From: an uncultured Collinsella sp.
GTDB lineage: Bacteria; Actinomycetota; Coriobacteriia; Coriobacteriales; Coriobacteriaceae
Reading direction: 5' to 3'
NCBI GenBank assembly: GCA_958352845.1
Contig: CATWQC010000003.1
Span: 1-64,000, forward strand
Length of the DNA stretch: 64,000 bases
Position 1 is the stretch's first letter. Each line of letters begins with the position of its first letter. Of the stretch, positions 15,517-24,610 are shown piece after piece. The translations under genes and the position numbers were made by a program. The notes under the pieces were generated by a model. That model was not told the origin of the DNA, ran no database searches, and saw only the letters and a program-made list of their open reading frames with translations.

Positions 15517-16668
15517 TTACTGTTCGGTTAACGCTGCGGATCGTTTTGGAAGGCTTACGAGCATGGTAGTCCCGTTCTCGGAACTTGTTTCGACCTCTAC
15601 CGTGCCACCGTGAAGTGCTGCAATCTCCCAAACAAGCGCTAGCCCGAGTCCTGCGCCGCCGTATGCCCTGCTGCGGGATTTGTCTAGACGAAAGAACGGC
15701 TGGAAGATGCTCTCTCGGTACTGCTTGGGTATTCCCGGGCCCTCATCTTTGACTCGCAGGAGCACGTGGCTGTCGCTGTCGCTGATGGAGACATTGACAG
15801 TCGAGCCGGAGCGACTGTAACGGATAGCGTTTTCGGCCAGGTTGAACAGCAACCGATAGAGGAGCGTGTCGCTCCCGATTACTAAAGCGTCTCCAGCACA
15901 GTTGAGGGCTATGCTCCTATTTTCGGCAAGTGGCGCAAGGTCAGTGAGGACCTCTTCGGACAAGGGACCGAGTTCAACATCGTCCTCGCAAGGAACGCTG
16001 CGGAGCTCACTCATCTCAAGCAATACCTTGGTCATTCGAGACATGCGCTCGGTTTGTTCTTGTAGCAGGCCGAGCAGCTCGGCTGTTTCGGGTTGCAAAC
16101 CGGAGTGCTCGGAGATGAATAGTTCAATCTGTGCTTGCATAAGGGCGAGCGGGGTGCGCAGCTCGTGTGCGGCGTTGCCGGTAAACTGACGCTGTGCAGA
16201 GAATCCTTCGCCAAGACGGGCGATCATGTCGTTGAAAGAGGCGCTGCATCGTTGTAGCTCGGTGGGCACATCTTCACTGAGTCTGATTTCGCTTAGGTTG
16301 TCAGGCTGCACGCGCTCTACCTGGGCGGCGAAATCCCGTAGCGGTTTGAGTGCACGGCCGCTCACAAAGTATGCCAGCACGCCGCCAAGGAGTGTGACTC
16401 CAGCCGTGATGTACCAGGCTGTCGTGCCAAAAGACTCCTGTGCGTCGTTTACGACGATCGTGACCCTGTCATCGGGGACCGCTTTCGTTGGGTCGAACGC
16501 CTGGGGCGAATCTTCGCCGGTTGCGTTAAAGGCCGAGATGTTACTGCCGATGGCATCCATGTAGCGCATGCCCGTATAGCCGACCAGGCAGTTCGTCAGC
16601 ACGCATGCTGCACACGTGAGCAGTGCTGTCATAATCGTTATGCGCCATTGCAGCGAAAGCCTTTTCAT
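15517..16668 (-). CDS. Two-component sensor histidine kinase
   Basis: 383 residues. Transmembrane helices at about 10-33 and 84-104 enclose a short extracytoplasmic loop of about 50 residues; a HAMP-like segment follows. The phosphoacceptor is His168 in NAAHELRTPL. ATP-binding boxes are NLAENAIRYS (N), VKDEGPGIP (G1) and GGAGLGLALV (G2). Its start overlaps the response regulator stop by 4 bp, so it is translated in the same message. The signal is unknown. The pair is divergent from the thiol-redox operon at 17430, an obvious candidate target. Confidence 0.93.
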   Translation of the reverse strand: MKRLSLQWRITIMTALLTCAACVLTNCLVGYTGMRYMDAIGSNISAFNATGEDSPQAFDPTKAVPDDRVTIVVNDAQESFGTTAWYITAGVTLLGGVLAYFVSGRALKPLRDFAAQVERVQPDNLSEIRLSEDVPTELQRCSASFNDMIARLGEGFSAQRQFTGNAAHELRTPLALMQAQIELFISEHSGLQPETAELLGLLQEQTERMSRMTKVLLEMSELRSVPCEDDVELGPLSEEVLTDLAPLAENRSIALNCAGDALVIGSDTLLYRLLFNLAENAIRYSRSGSTVNVSISDSDSHVLLRVKDEGPGIPKQYRESIFQPFFRLDKSRSRAYGGAGLGLALVWEIAALHGGTVEVETSSENGTTMLVSLPKRSAALTEQ

Positions 16669-17339
16669 TCGCTATCCTCCATAACGTAGCCCTCTCCAAT
16701 CCGATTACGAATCGGGTCGTATCCCAAAGCGCTGCGCAGCTTTTTGCGGAGTGACGAGATGTGAACGCGGGTTGCGTTGCTAAAGCTGTTCACGCTGCTA
16801 TCCCAAACGTGCTCGATAAGCTCCTCTTGACTTACCGGACGCCCCTGATTAAGCATCAGGTATTCCAAGATTCCCGTTTCCTTGCGCGTAAGAGATAAGG
16901 CCTCGCTGTCCACGGAAGCGATGCGCGCCTTGGTGTCAAAGCGGAGCTTTCCACAGGTTAATACTATGTCGCTTTGTGCGAAGCGTCTGAGGGTGAGGCT
17001 GCGGATCCTTGCCGCAAGTTCGTCCAGATGAAACGGCTTGGTGAGGTAATCGTTGGCGCCGGCATCGAGTCCGGCGACTTTATCGGATACTTCGCCACGC
17101 GCGGACAGAATCAGCACCTTGGTCTCGCAGTCGGTTTTCCTAAGTTCCCTAAGCACGGTCATGCCGTCGATACGGGGAAGGTTGAGGTCGAGTACCACGA
17201 GGTCAAAGACTTCGACGCCCAGCAGGTCGAGCGCCTCCTGCCCGTCGTGGCAGCAGTCGACGCTGTACGCCAAGTTTCGCAAGCTGCGCGCGATTGCGTC
17301 ACACAGCGCCTGCTCGTCCTCGACGATCAAAATACGCAT
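16665..17339 (-). CDS. OmpR/PhoB-family response regulator
   Basis: 224 residues from the ATG at 17339, preceded by AAGGAG; a start six codons upstream has no such site. The receiver domain has the acidic pocket (VEDE) and the phosphorylated Asp51 in VVLDLNLPRIDG, with the switch lysine in YLTKPFHLDEL. The C-terminal winged helix ends RVHISSLRKKLRSALGYDPIRN. It is co-transcribed with the kinase that overlaps it. The 90-bp gap to the divergent redox operon probably carries its binding sites. Confidence 0.95.
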   Translation of the reverse strand: MRILIVEDEQALCDAIARSLRNLAYSVDCCHDGQEALDLLGVEVFDLVVLDLNLPRIDGMTVLRELRKTDCETKVLILSARGEVSDKVAGLDAGANDYLTKPFHLDELAARIRSLTLRRFAQSDIVLTCGKLRFDTKARIASVDSEALSLTRKETGILEYLMLNQGRPVSQEELIEHVWDSSVNSFSNATRVHISSLRKKLRSALGYDPIRNRIGEGYVMEDSE

Positions 17340-17429
17340 AACGGTCTCCTTGCACATTCCAAATCGCGCTTAACACGGATTTTATAGCCGATATGGTCCA
17401 ATGGTCGCGTAACGAAAGGAGTGGTCAGG

Positions 17430-17576
17430 TTGTTCAAAGCGGTAAAACCCGTGGTACAGGTCGCTTTGTTGATCGTCGGAATTGCCATGGTGTGCTTTGG
17501 CGTTATGCGTGGCGAGGCGGATGCCGTGCTGGCCAAAGCGATTAGGCTGTGCTTGGAGTGTATCGGAATTGGATAA
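17430..17576 (+). CDS. CD1871A-family small CXXC membrane protein
   Basis: 48 residues: one hydrophobic helix (VVQVALLIVGIAMVCFGV), a short linker and the conserved ending KAIRLCLECIGIG, the signature of the CD1871A family. The TTG start at 17430 is chosen because AAGGAG lies 8 bases upstream (17416-17421); a GTG at 17421 overlaps that site. Its stop overlaps the start of the ferredoxin gene. The CLEC pair next to a membrane anchor suggests a redox-active partner of the NapH-like and TlpA-like proteins that follow. The biochemical function is not known. Confidence 0.85.
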   Translation: MFKAVKPVVQVALLIVGIAMVCFGVMRGEADAVLAKAIRLCLECIGIG

Positions 17577-18471
17577 AAGAGAAAACACTGCGTCGCATGT
17601 TTTGGCCCGATTTCGCGGATTCATTCAGGCGGCGGCGACGCTGGTCACCAATATTCACCTGCCAAACTTTGCCAAAGGAAGCATCTATCAGGGCGCGGGA
17701 AAAACAGTCTGCGTACCTGGACTCAACTGCTACTCGTGTCCAGCGGCTTCGGGCGCGTGCCCCATCGGATCGTTTCAGTCGGTGGTAGGTTCATCCAAGT
17801 TCAACTTTTCTTACTATGTTACCGGTACGCTCATTTTGCTCGGCGTGCTGCTGGGACGATTTGTATGCGGGTTTTTGTGCCCGTTTGGCTGGCTGCAGGA
17901 ACTGCTTCACAAGATTCCCGGCAAAAAGCTTTCGACAAAAAGGCTCAAGGCGCTTACGTATATCAAATACTTCGTGCTGCTGTTTGCCGTGGTGCTGCTG
18001 CCTGTCTTGGTGGTCAACGATCTGGGCATGGGCGACCCGTTCTTTTGCAAGTACATCTGTCCGCAGGGCGTGCTCGAGGGCGCGATTCCGCTGTCCATTG
18101 CCAATGCCGGCATTCGATCTGCGCTGGGGCAGCTCTTTACCTGGAAACTTGCCGTTCTCATTGCCGTGGTAGTGCTGAGCGTTTTGTTCTATCGCCCCTT
18201 TTGCAAATGGATTTGCCCGCTCGGTGCATTCTATGCGCTCATGAATAGGGTGTCCCTACTGGGGATTTGGGTCGACGCATGCAAATGTGTCTCGTGCGGC
18301 AAGTGTTTAAGGGTTTGTCAGATGGACGTTGATGTGGTCCGCGCGCCCAATCATGCCGAATGTATCCGGTGCGGAAAGTGCATCGGGGCCTGTCCCGTCG
18401 ATGCCATCAGCTATCGCTATGGCCTGGATGTGTCGGCGGAAAAGCTTCCCTTGACCGCCGATAAAAAGTAA
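17569..18471 (+). CDS. NapH-like membrane 4Fe-4S protein
   Basis: 300 residues from a TTG at 17569 that overlaps the stop of the previous gene (ATTGGATAA), with GGAG ten bases upstream. The frame extends further 5' only inside the previous gene. Membrane helices are separated by cysteine motifs CGFLCPFGW, CKYICPQG and CKWICPLGAF, typical of the NapH/CcoG/YccM group. Two C-terminal ferredoxin clusters follow (CVSCGKCLRVC and CIRCGKCIGACP). It likely carries electrons across the membrane, here probably to the CXXC protein and the TlpA lipoprotein. Electron donor and acceptor are inferred. Confidence 0.9.
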   Translation: MDKRENTASHVLARFRGFIQAAATLVTNIHLPNFAKGSIYQGAGKTVCVPGLNCYSCPAASGACPIGSFQSVVGSSKFNFSYYVTGTLILLGVLLGRFVCGFLCPFGWLQELLHKIPGKKLSTKRLKALTYIKYFVLLFAVVLLPVLVVNDLGMGDPFFCKYICPQGVLEGAIPLSIANAGIRSALGQLFTWKLAVLIAVVVLSVLFYRPFCKWICPLGAFYALMNRVSLLGIWVDACKCVSCGKCLRVCQMDVDVVRAPNHAECIRCGKCIGACPVDAISYRYGLDVSAEKLPLTADKK

Positions 18472-18500
18472 ACAAGCTTCGACAAAACGGAGGAATGACT

Positions 18501-19472
18501 ATGAAGCTTTCTAAGATTGCGGCCCTGTTTATGGTGCCGGTATTGGCCTTGTGCCTTGTGGCATGTTCGGCGCCCGGTGGCAATGTGAGCGAATCTGCGA
18601 GCTCCGATCCTAAGATCGCAGAACTCACTGCGCAGGAGCCGGCCAATGCCGACGAGGCCGCCGAGCTGTATGCGAAGCTCATGCAGAAGGAGAACGATAT
18701 CTTTTCGAGTGATAACGCGCTGTGGGAAAAGGTATTCAATGCGGCAAATAAAGACTCGGCAATGATTGAGGACGGCAGCAATTACGGCGATTTCCTGCTC
18801 AAGACCATCGACGGCGCCAAGGATGAGTTCACGGCGGATGAGCTCAAGACGCTCAAGGCCGGTGCACAGCAGATCAAGGAGATCGAGGACAAGCTCGAGA
18901 GCCTGGAGAAGGAGTTCCCCGGCTGTGGAAGCACGCCGAGCGCAGGCGAGAGCGTCGACGCTTCGGCCGCTGGCATGACGGCTGGCGCCAATGCTTCGAA
19001 CGAGGCGACGAAGTTCCCCAGCTTTACGGGCAAGGACCTGGATGGCAACGACGTGAGCAGCGACGAGCTGTTCTCTAAGAACAAGGTCACCGTCATGAAC
19101 TTCTGGTTCACTACTTGCAAGCCGTGCGTGGGCGAGCTGGGCGATCTTGAGAAGCTGAATCAGGAGCTTGCCGAGAAGGGCGGCCAGGTCGTGGGCGTCA
19201 ATTCCTTTACGCTCGATGGCAACAAGGGCGAGATCGCAGATGCCAAGGACGTGCTGAGCAAGAAGGGCGTGACATATAAGAACATCTGGTTCAAGTCGGA
19301 TAGCGAGGCCGGTAAGTTCACGTCAAATTTGTTCTCGTTCCCGACGACGTATGTCATCGATCAGAATGGCAACATCGTAGGGGATCCAATCGTGGGAGCC
19401 ATCAGCTCCGCCGAGCAGCGCGCAGCGCTCGACAAGCTTATCGACCAGGCGATTGCGAATAGCGAGCAGTAA
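18501..19472 (+). CDS. TlpA-family thioredoxin-like lipoprotein
   Basis: 323 residues. The ATG at 18501 is preferred over 18495 because GGAGGA (18489-18494) abuts the latter. A lipoprotein signal ends LCLVAC with the acylated Cys22. Residues 30-150 are acidic and helical with no known domain. The thioredoxin fold follows with the active site CKPC at 206-209 (NFWFTTCKPC), and a cis-proline region FSFPTTYV. It acts outside the membrane as a thiol-disulfide reductase, most likely fed by the NapH-like protein upstream in the operon. Confidence 0.92.
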   Translation: MKLSKIAALFMVPVLALCLVACSAPGGNVSESASSDPKIAELTAQEPANADEAAELYAKLMQKENDIFSSDNALWEKVFNAANKDSAMIEDGSNYGDFLLKTIDGAKDEFTADELKTLKAGAQQIKEIEDKLESLEKEFPGCGSTPSAGESVDASAAGMTAGANASNEATKFPSFTGKDLDGNDVSSDELFSKNKVTVMNFWFTTCKPCVGELGDLEKLNQELAEKGGQVVGVNSFTLDGNKGEIADAKDVLSKKGVTYKNIWFKSDSEAGKFTSNLFSFPTTYVIDQNGNIVGDPIVGAISSAEQRAALDKLIDQAIANSEQ

Positions 19473-19551
19473 AAAACGCGTAAGGCATGGCGAGGATCGT
19501 GCGCCGCTGTGCGAAGTAGTCCGCTCCCTTTCAAGATAAGCTCCACCATAT

Positions 19552-19580
19552 AGAGGTCCCGCTCGGGACCTCTTTTTTTT
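19552..19580 (+). terminator. Rho-independent terminator of the redox operon
   Basis: AGAGGTCCC and GGGACCTCT form a perfect 9-bp stem with a GCTC loop, followed by a run of eight T. It ends the CXXC/NapH/TlpA operon. The rest of the 255-bp gap to 19728 holds the leader of the ABC transporter gene. Confidence 0.9.
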
Positions 19581-19727
19581 GGGCGCCGTCCCGTTCGTTT
19601 TTTGGCGCGGTTCCCTACATTCCTCACTGGCGCCGGCAAAAAATGGGGATAGAGTAGGACAAACGCGTCGAATACGAACGGCGGGGGAGAGCGGGCGAGT
19701 GCGCCCGCGTGGGAGAGGTTGCCGTCC

Positions 19728-22700
19728 ATGTTGGAGCTCAAAGGTATTTGCAAAAGGTACGTTACCCAGTCGTTTGCGCAGGTGGCGCTCGACAGCGTGA
19801 GCCTGTCTTTTCGCGATAACGAGTTCGTGGCCATTCTGGGCCCCTCGGGCTCGGGCAAAACTACGATGCTCAACGTAATCGGTGGACTCGATCATTTCGA
19901 TTCCGGTGACCTGCTCATCGACGGCATCTCGACCAAGGACTTTCACGATCGCGATTGGGATGCCTATCGCAACAACCGCATCGGCTTTGTGTTCCAGAGC
20001 TATAACCTCATTCCGCATCAGACCATTTTGGAAAACGTGGAGCTGGCACTTACGCTCACGGGCGTGGGGCATGGCGAGCGCCGCCAGCGTGCGCGCGAGG
20101 CGTTGGAGAAAGTCGGCCTGGGCGAGCACGTTAACAAGCGCCCGAGCCAGCTATCGGGCGGACAGATGCAGCGCGTGGCCATCGCCCGTGCTCTGATCAA
20201 TGATCCCGAGATTGTGCTGGCCGACGAGCCGACCGGCGCTTTGGATTCAACGACGTCCGTACAGGTCATGGACTTGCTCAAGGATGTTGCACGCGACCGC
20301 CTGGTCATCATGGTCACGCACAATCCCGAGTTGGCGTACCAGTACGCCACGCGCATCGTCAACCTGGCGGACGGTAAGATCACCGACGATTCCGACCCTT
20401 TCGATGTGGCAAAGGCTACGCGTCGCGAGGCCAAGCCTACGCGCAAAACCTCGATGAGTTTTGTGACGGCGCTGGGGCTTTCTGCCCGCAACCTTATGAC
20501 CAAAAAAGGCCGTACGGCCATGACGGCCTTTGCGGGCTCGATTGGCATTATCGGTATCGCGGCGATTCTGGCGCTGTCCAACGGCGTAAACGGCTACATC
20601 AAAAAGGTCGAGGAGGATACGCTCTCGAGCTACCCGCTCACCATTTCCAAACAGGATTACGACCTGTCGTCCATGATGGGCGGACAGGGGGCCACGGATG
20701 ATGACTCGCCTGAAAACGTGGATTCGTCCGACGACAGTGCCGGCGGCAAGGCTCAGGGGACCGATAGGATCCCTGTGGTCACGGCCGTAAAGGATATGTT
20801 TGCGAGCGTTAAGTCCAACGACATGACGAGCTTTAAGGCATGGCTCGATGCCGGTGGCGATGGCATCGATAAAGAGATCAATGCCATTCAGTACGGCTAC
20901 GGTGTATCGCCGGTTGTCTATCGTGCCGGCAAGGGCGATGAGAAGCCTGTCCGGCTGGTGCCCAACGCCATGACCGAGGCCATGAGCGGCGGCGCGAGCT
21001 CAGCAGCAACGGTGAGCATGGAATCCATGGGAACCTCGGTCTTTAACGAGATGATTGACGACCAGAGCCTGCTCGACAGCCAGTACGATGTCGTCGCCGG
21101 TCATTGGCCCACGTCTGCCAGCGAAGCCGTGATGGTGCTTTCGAGCCGTGGCACGGTGGGCGATTACACGCTCTACAGTATCGGTGCGTTGGATATCGAT
21201 GAGCTCAACGACCTGGTTAACAGTGCTATGACGGCTAACGGTAAGATCGAGACGTCCGAGGCCGGTACTGATTTTACCTACGACGATGCGCTGTCCACGA
21301 CGTTTAAAGTGCTGTCGCCGGCCGATGCGTATCGCAAAAACGAAGAGACCGGCATGTGGACCGATATGTCTGGCGACACCGACTTTATGGCCGCCAAGGT
21401 TGCCGACGGTATCGACGTACACATTGTGGGCGTGGTGCGGCCCAATGAGACGGCCAACGCGAGCGCATTGACCCCGGGCATCGCCTATACGCATGCACTG
21501 ACTCGTCAGCTTATGGAACGCGCCGCAAATTCGCAGATTGTGCAGGAGCAGCTTGCTCACCCCGAGACGGATGTCTTTACGGGCAAGTCTTTCGATGAAC
21601 TGCAAGGCGAGGCCAAGCAAGGCGTGGATCTGGGCAGCATGTTTAGTGTGGACGAGGCGGCGCTGAAGAGTGCGTTTTCGTTCGATACATCTGCGCTCTC
21701 GGGTGCGGCCGGCGGTATGGACCTGTCTGGTCTTGACTTGTCCGGGCTGGACATTGACCTTTCGGGCGTTGGGGAGGATATCGACTTTAGTGACATCATC
21801 GCCAAAGCGCCAACCCCAGATTTCTCGGGCGTCTTTGACGGTCTGGAGCTCACGCCCGAGCAAATGCAGCAGGTGGGAACGCTTGCCAACCAACTGTTTG
21901 AGGGCTTTTTGCAGTCTGATCAGTTTAAGGCGCTGACGCCCGAAGAACTTAAGGATGCCTCAAAGCTTGCTGCTGCATTTTCGACGTATCTTGAGAGCGA
22001 TGCCACGGCGCAGCAAATCCTGGCTCAGCTCAAGGCACTCGGTGGCGATGCCCTGGCCGAGCGCCTGCAACAGGCGATGACCGACTATGTGCAAAAGCAG
22101 CTGGCTCCGTATCTGCAACAGGCTATGGATCAGGTGATGAAGGCGATCAGCGAGCAGATAGCATCGACGGTATCGTCCCAGCTCAAGGCGGGCGCGGCAG
22201 GGCTCATGGACCAGATGGCGACACAGATGTCTTCGAGTTTTGCCAACCTGGCGAGCGCCATGCACGTGGATGCGAGTGCCTTTGCTCGTGCCATCCATTT
22301 CAACATGGACGCCGAGGATCTGAGTTCGCTCATGATGAGCTATGCCAAGGCGTCGAAGCTCACCTACGACAACAATCTGACCACGTTGGGCTATGCGGAT
22401 GAGGCGGACCCCATCTCGGTTAAGATTTTCCCGCGCGACTTTGAGGCCAAGGAGCGCGTACTCGATCACATCGATGCGTACAACAAGCAGGTCAAAGCCA
22501 CTGGCCATGATGATCGGGCAATTTCGTACACCGACTACATGGGCATCATCATGGGTTCGGTGACCGACATCGTGAACACCATCAGCTTGGTGCTCATCGC
22601 ATTCGTGAGTATCAGCCTGGTGGTGAGCTCCATCATGATCGGCATCATCACCTACATCAGCGTGCTGGAGCGCAAAAAGGAGATTGGCATCCTGCGTGCG

Positions 22701-22982
22701 ATCGGCGCGTCGAAGCGCAACGTGGCCAACGTATTCAATGCCGAGACCTTTATCGAGGGCCTCATCGCCGGCGTCTTTGCCATTGTCGTCGTGGTGGCCG
22801 TGAGCTTTCCGGTTAATGCCTGGGCGCTTGCTGCCAAACAAGTGCCCAATCTGATGAGCCTGCCCGTGCAGGATGCGCTGGTGCTCATTGCAATTTCGGT
22901 GCTGCTGACGGTCGTTGCCGGTCTGCTGCCGGCCCGAAGCGCATCCAAAAAAGACCCTGTAGAAGCCCTACGCTCCGAATAA
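19728..22982 (+). CDS. Fused ABC transporter ATPase and FtsX/MacB-type permease
   Basis: 1084 residues from the ATG at 19728, nine bases after GGGAGAGG. Residues 1-230 are a LolD/MacB-type ATPase: GPSGSGKT (Walker A), LSGGQMQRVA (signature), IVLADEPTGALD (Walker B). A first membrane helix lies near 266-285. A very large extracytoplasmic region of about 640 residues follows, containing DLSGLDLSGLDIDLSG near 664 and long amphipathic helices. Three more helices near 947-975, 1009-1030 and 1048-1070 complete the FtsX fold. Such mechanotransmission exporters drive substrates outside the membrane, often peptides or lipoproteins. ATPase and permease are normally separate genes in Gram-positives, and the insert is unusually long. 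Confidence 0.92.
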   Translation: MLELKGICKRYVTQSFAQVALDSVSLSFRDNEFVAILGPSGSGKTTMLNVIGGLDHFDSGDLLIDGISTKDFHDRDWDAYRNNRIGFVFQSYNLIPHQTILENVELALTLTGVGHGERRQRAREALEKVGLGEHVNKRPSQLSGGQMQRVAIARALINDPEIVLADEPTGALDSTTSVQVMDLLKDVARDRLVIMVTHNPELAYQYATRIVNLADGKITDDSDPFDVAKATRREAKPTRKTSMSFVTALGLSARNLMTKKGRTAMTAFAGSIGIIGIAAILALSNGVNGYIKKVEEDTLSSYPLTISKQDYDLSSMMGGQGATDDDSPENVDSSDDSAGGKAQGTDRIPVVTAVKDMFASVKSNDMTSFKAWLDAGGDGIDKEINAIQYGYGVSPVVYRAGKGDEKPVRLVPNAMTEAMSGGASSAATVSMESMGTSVFNEMIDDQSLLDSQYDVVAGHWPTSASEAVMVLSSRGTVGDYTLYSIGALDIDELNDLVNSAMTANGKIETSEAGTDFTYDDALSTTFKVLSPADAYRKNEETGMWTDMSGDTDFMAAKVADGIDVHIVGVVRPNETANASALTPGIAYTHALTRQLMERAANSQIVQEQLAHPETDVFTGKSFDELQGEAKQGVDLGSMFSVDEAALKSAFSFDTSALSGAAGGMDLSGLDLSGLDIDLSGVGEDIDFSDIIAKAPTPDFSGVFDGLELTPEQMQQVGTLANQLFEGFLQSDQFKALTPEELKDASKLAAAFSTYLESDATAQQILAQLKALGGDALAERLQQAMTDYVQKQLAPYLQQAMDQVMKAISEQIASTVSSQLKAGAAGLMDQMATQMSSSFANLASAMHVDASAFARAIHFNMDAEDLSSLMMSYAKASKLTYDNNLTTLGYADEADPISVKIFPRDFEAKERVLDHIDAYNKQVKATGHDDRAISYTDYMGIIMGSVTDIVNTISLVLIAFVSISLVVSSIMIGIITYISVLERKKEIGILRAIGASKRNVANVFNAETFIEGLIAGVFAIVVVVAVSFPVNAWALAAKQVPNLMSLPVQDALVLIAISVLLTVVAGLLPARSASKKDPVEALRSE

Positions 22983-23013
22983 TGTGACAAAGGGACAGCC
23001 CTTTTGTCACATT
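22981..23013. repeat. Palindromic repeat, family A (copy 1)
   Basis: AATGTGACAAAGGG and CCCTTTTGTCACATT surround ACAG and overlap the TAA stop of the ABC transporter gene. Related hairpins with the same AAAGGGACAG core occur at 46386, 54940 and 56197, and a weaker one at 24878. Being at the 3' end of a gene, it may act as a transcript end signal. Confidence 0.8.
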
Positions 23014-23027
23014 GAGTGGCTTGTAAA

Positions 23028-23212
23028 TCGAGGTCTAATACTTTTTCGAGAAGTGAACGAGTCAAAATGGACCCCCGAAGCATCGACACTTTTGAGATGC
23101 AATTTCCTGCGGTTTTGTCAGCCAAATCCTGCGGTTTTGACGTCTGAAAATGTCGATGCTTCGGGGGTCCAAAAACGGTCGTTCACTTCTCGGGAAAAGT
23201 ATTAGACCTCGA
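23028..23212. repeat. 180-bp near-palindromic element, family D (copy 1)
   Basis: The left arm begins TCGAGGTCTAATACTTTT and the right arm ends AAAAGTATTAGACCTCGA; between them are AGAAGTGAACGA/TCGTTCACTTCT and GGACCCCCGAAGCATCGACA/TGTCGATGCTTCGGGGGTCC. The loop (about 23095-23146) carries two direct copies of TCCTGCGGTTTTG. The same core occurs in reverse orientation at 24611-24792. The element sits between the ABC transporter and the 3' end of the membrane protein gene at 23255. Confidence 0.9.
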
Positions 23213-23254
23213 GATATAGACGATGTTTGCGAGCGGCAATTAGAGTGCAAGCCT

Positions 23255-24388
23255 TTAGTTCTTCTTTGCGGAGAGCATGAGCCTAATTTCCGGATGGGTG
23301 TACTCGTCGAACTCTTCCTCGGGCTCGGTGTCAAAGGTGTAGTACGACTTGATAGATTCGTCCTCCGTCTTGATGCTGATTTCTTCATATAGGGATCCGG
23401 CTAAAAATGCCTGTTTAAATTCATCCGACAGGCTGCATGGCGTGAGGAGGCCCGGTGCGGCAACGGAAATGTCCAACCCGTTGAGCGGGGCACAGAGCGT
23501 CGCGATGTCCTGCTCGGCGCGGGCGAGGTTGTCTGCAAGGCTTGCCTCGGGGTCGATCTGGCTGGTGTAATCGACGTCCGTGAGCATGCCGTCTGCATCG
23601 AAAGAAAGGTAGACATAGGCTGCTTGAGCGCCGAGGTCATTATCGCGCAGATAGCCGATAATGCGATAGCCGTAGTCGTGATACGACTCATATGGGTCGT
23701 CTGCCGCAACGCGTTCGCACACGGGCTCCAAGGCATCTTGCGCGATGGCGAGCTGCTCAGCGGCTGCAGCCTTTCTTACCTGTAGCTCGTTATTCCCCTG
23801 GACAAACTGCGGGATGTAGACGCCAAGCAGCACAATGGCGGGCGCCACTGCGAGAGCTATGATCTGCTTCTTGACGCTTGGAATCGTCACGTCGTATGCG
23901 TTTGCCATGGCCTCGGCATTGCTCGAGGTTTCGGCTAGCACGTCCGCCGCGGTGGCAACTGCCCCTACGGCGCTGGCGACCTCCGCGGCGCCGCCCAGAT
24001 TGCGCGCGAGATCGTTATCACTGTTCTTGAGCAGGCGGCCGGCAGCTTGCGTGGCGAGCACGCCGGCGACCTCCGCGGAGCGGTCTTTGTTGGTTTGGGC
24101 TACCGCAAGCCTGCTCTGCAGCTCCTTCCACTGTTTGCCCCGCATTCCAAAGCGCGGCGCAAGAGCGCAATAGCAAAAGACGACGAGTTCGATTACGGTG
24201 AGTGCGATGGCGGTATATATGCCCGCGGGTTGGAATTCCTTTTGGTGGAACGCGATATCGTTGATCATTTGGAGCGGCAGCATGAGCAGACATGCTACGA
24301 ACGACATGACGAGTGTGGTCGCTGCGATCTTGGGGTATGTGCAGTACCGCTGGATGCGTTTCTTTTCTTGTTCGGTGAGCTGCTGCAT
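23255..24388 (-). CDS. Membrane protein of unknown function
   Basis: 377 residues from the ATG at 24388, which has GAGG five bases upstream; an ATG six codons earlier lacks a site. Two hydrophobic helices near 24-46 and 59-80 form an N-terminal hairpin. An alanine-rich helical region (GGAAEVASAVGAVATAADVLAETS) follows, then a third helix near 178-198 (IIALAVAPAIVLLGVYIP), then an extracytoplasmic domain of about 180 residues with a DYTSQIDPEASLADNLARAEQ segment. I do not recognise the family. The gene is flanked on both sides by family D palindromes in opposite orientation. Confidence 0.7.
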   Translation of the reverse strand: MQQLTEQEKKRIQRYCTYPKIAATTLVMSFVACLLMLPLQMINDIAFHQKEFQPAGIYTAIALTVIELVVFCYCALAPRFGMRGKQWKELQSRLAVAQTNKDRSAEVAGVLATQAAGRLLKNSDNDLARNLGGAAEVASAVGAVATAADVLAETSSNAEAMANAYDVTIPSVKKQIIALAVAPAIVLLGVYIPQFVQGNNELQVRKAAAAEQLAIAQDALEPVCERVAADDPYESYHDYGYRIIGYLRDNDLGAQAAYVYLSFDADGMLTDVDYTSQIDPEASLADNLARAEQDIATLCAPLNGLDISVAAPGLLTPCSLSDEFKQAFLAGSLYEEISIKTEDESIKSYYTFDTEPEEEFDEYTHPEIRLMLSAKKN

Positions 24389-24610
24389 GGGGGCCTCGAT
24401 CCTCATCGTTTTCGGGGGCGATGCGCACGCGCTCTTTAGTATAAATGAGTGGGGCGTCTATTATTCAAACATAGTGTCAACAGCGTGGTGTTGGTGGTCG
24501 TCGCGATCATGAACGTCGTTTTTGGAGCACGGAGTCGCTGTCGTGGGGCGAATGACGCGCAAGGGGGTTGCCGTGGGACAGTCTCTCACTGTTTGTGAGC
24601 GCCAGCAAAT

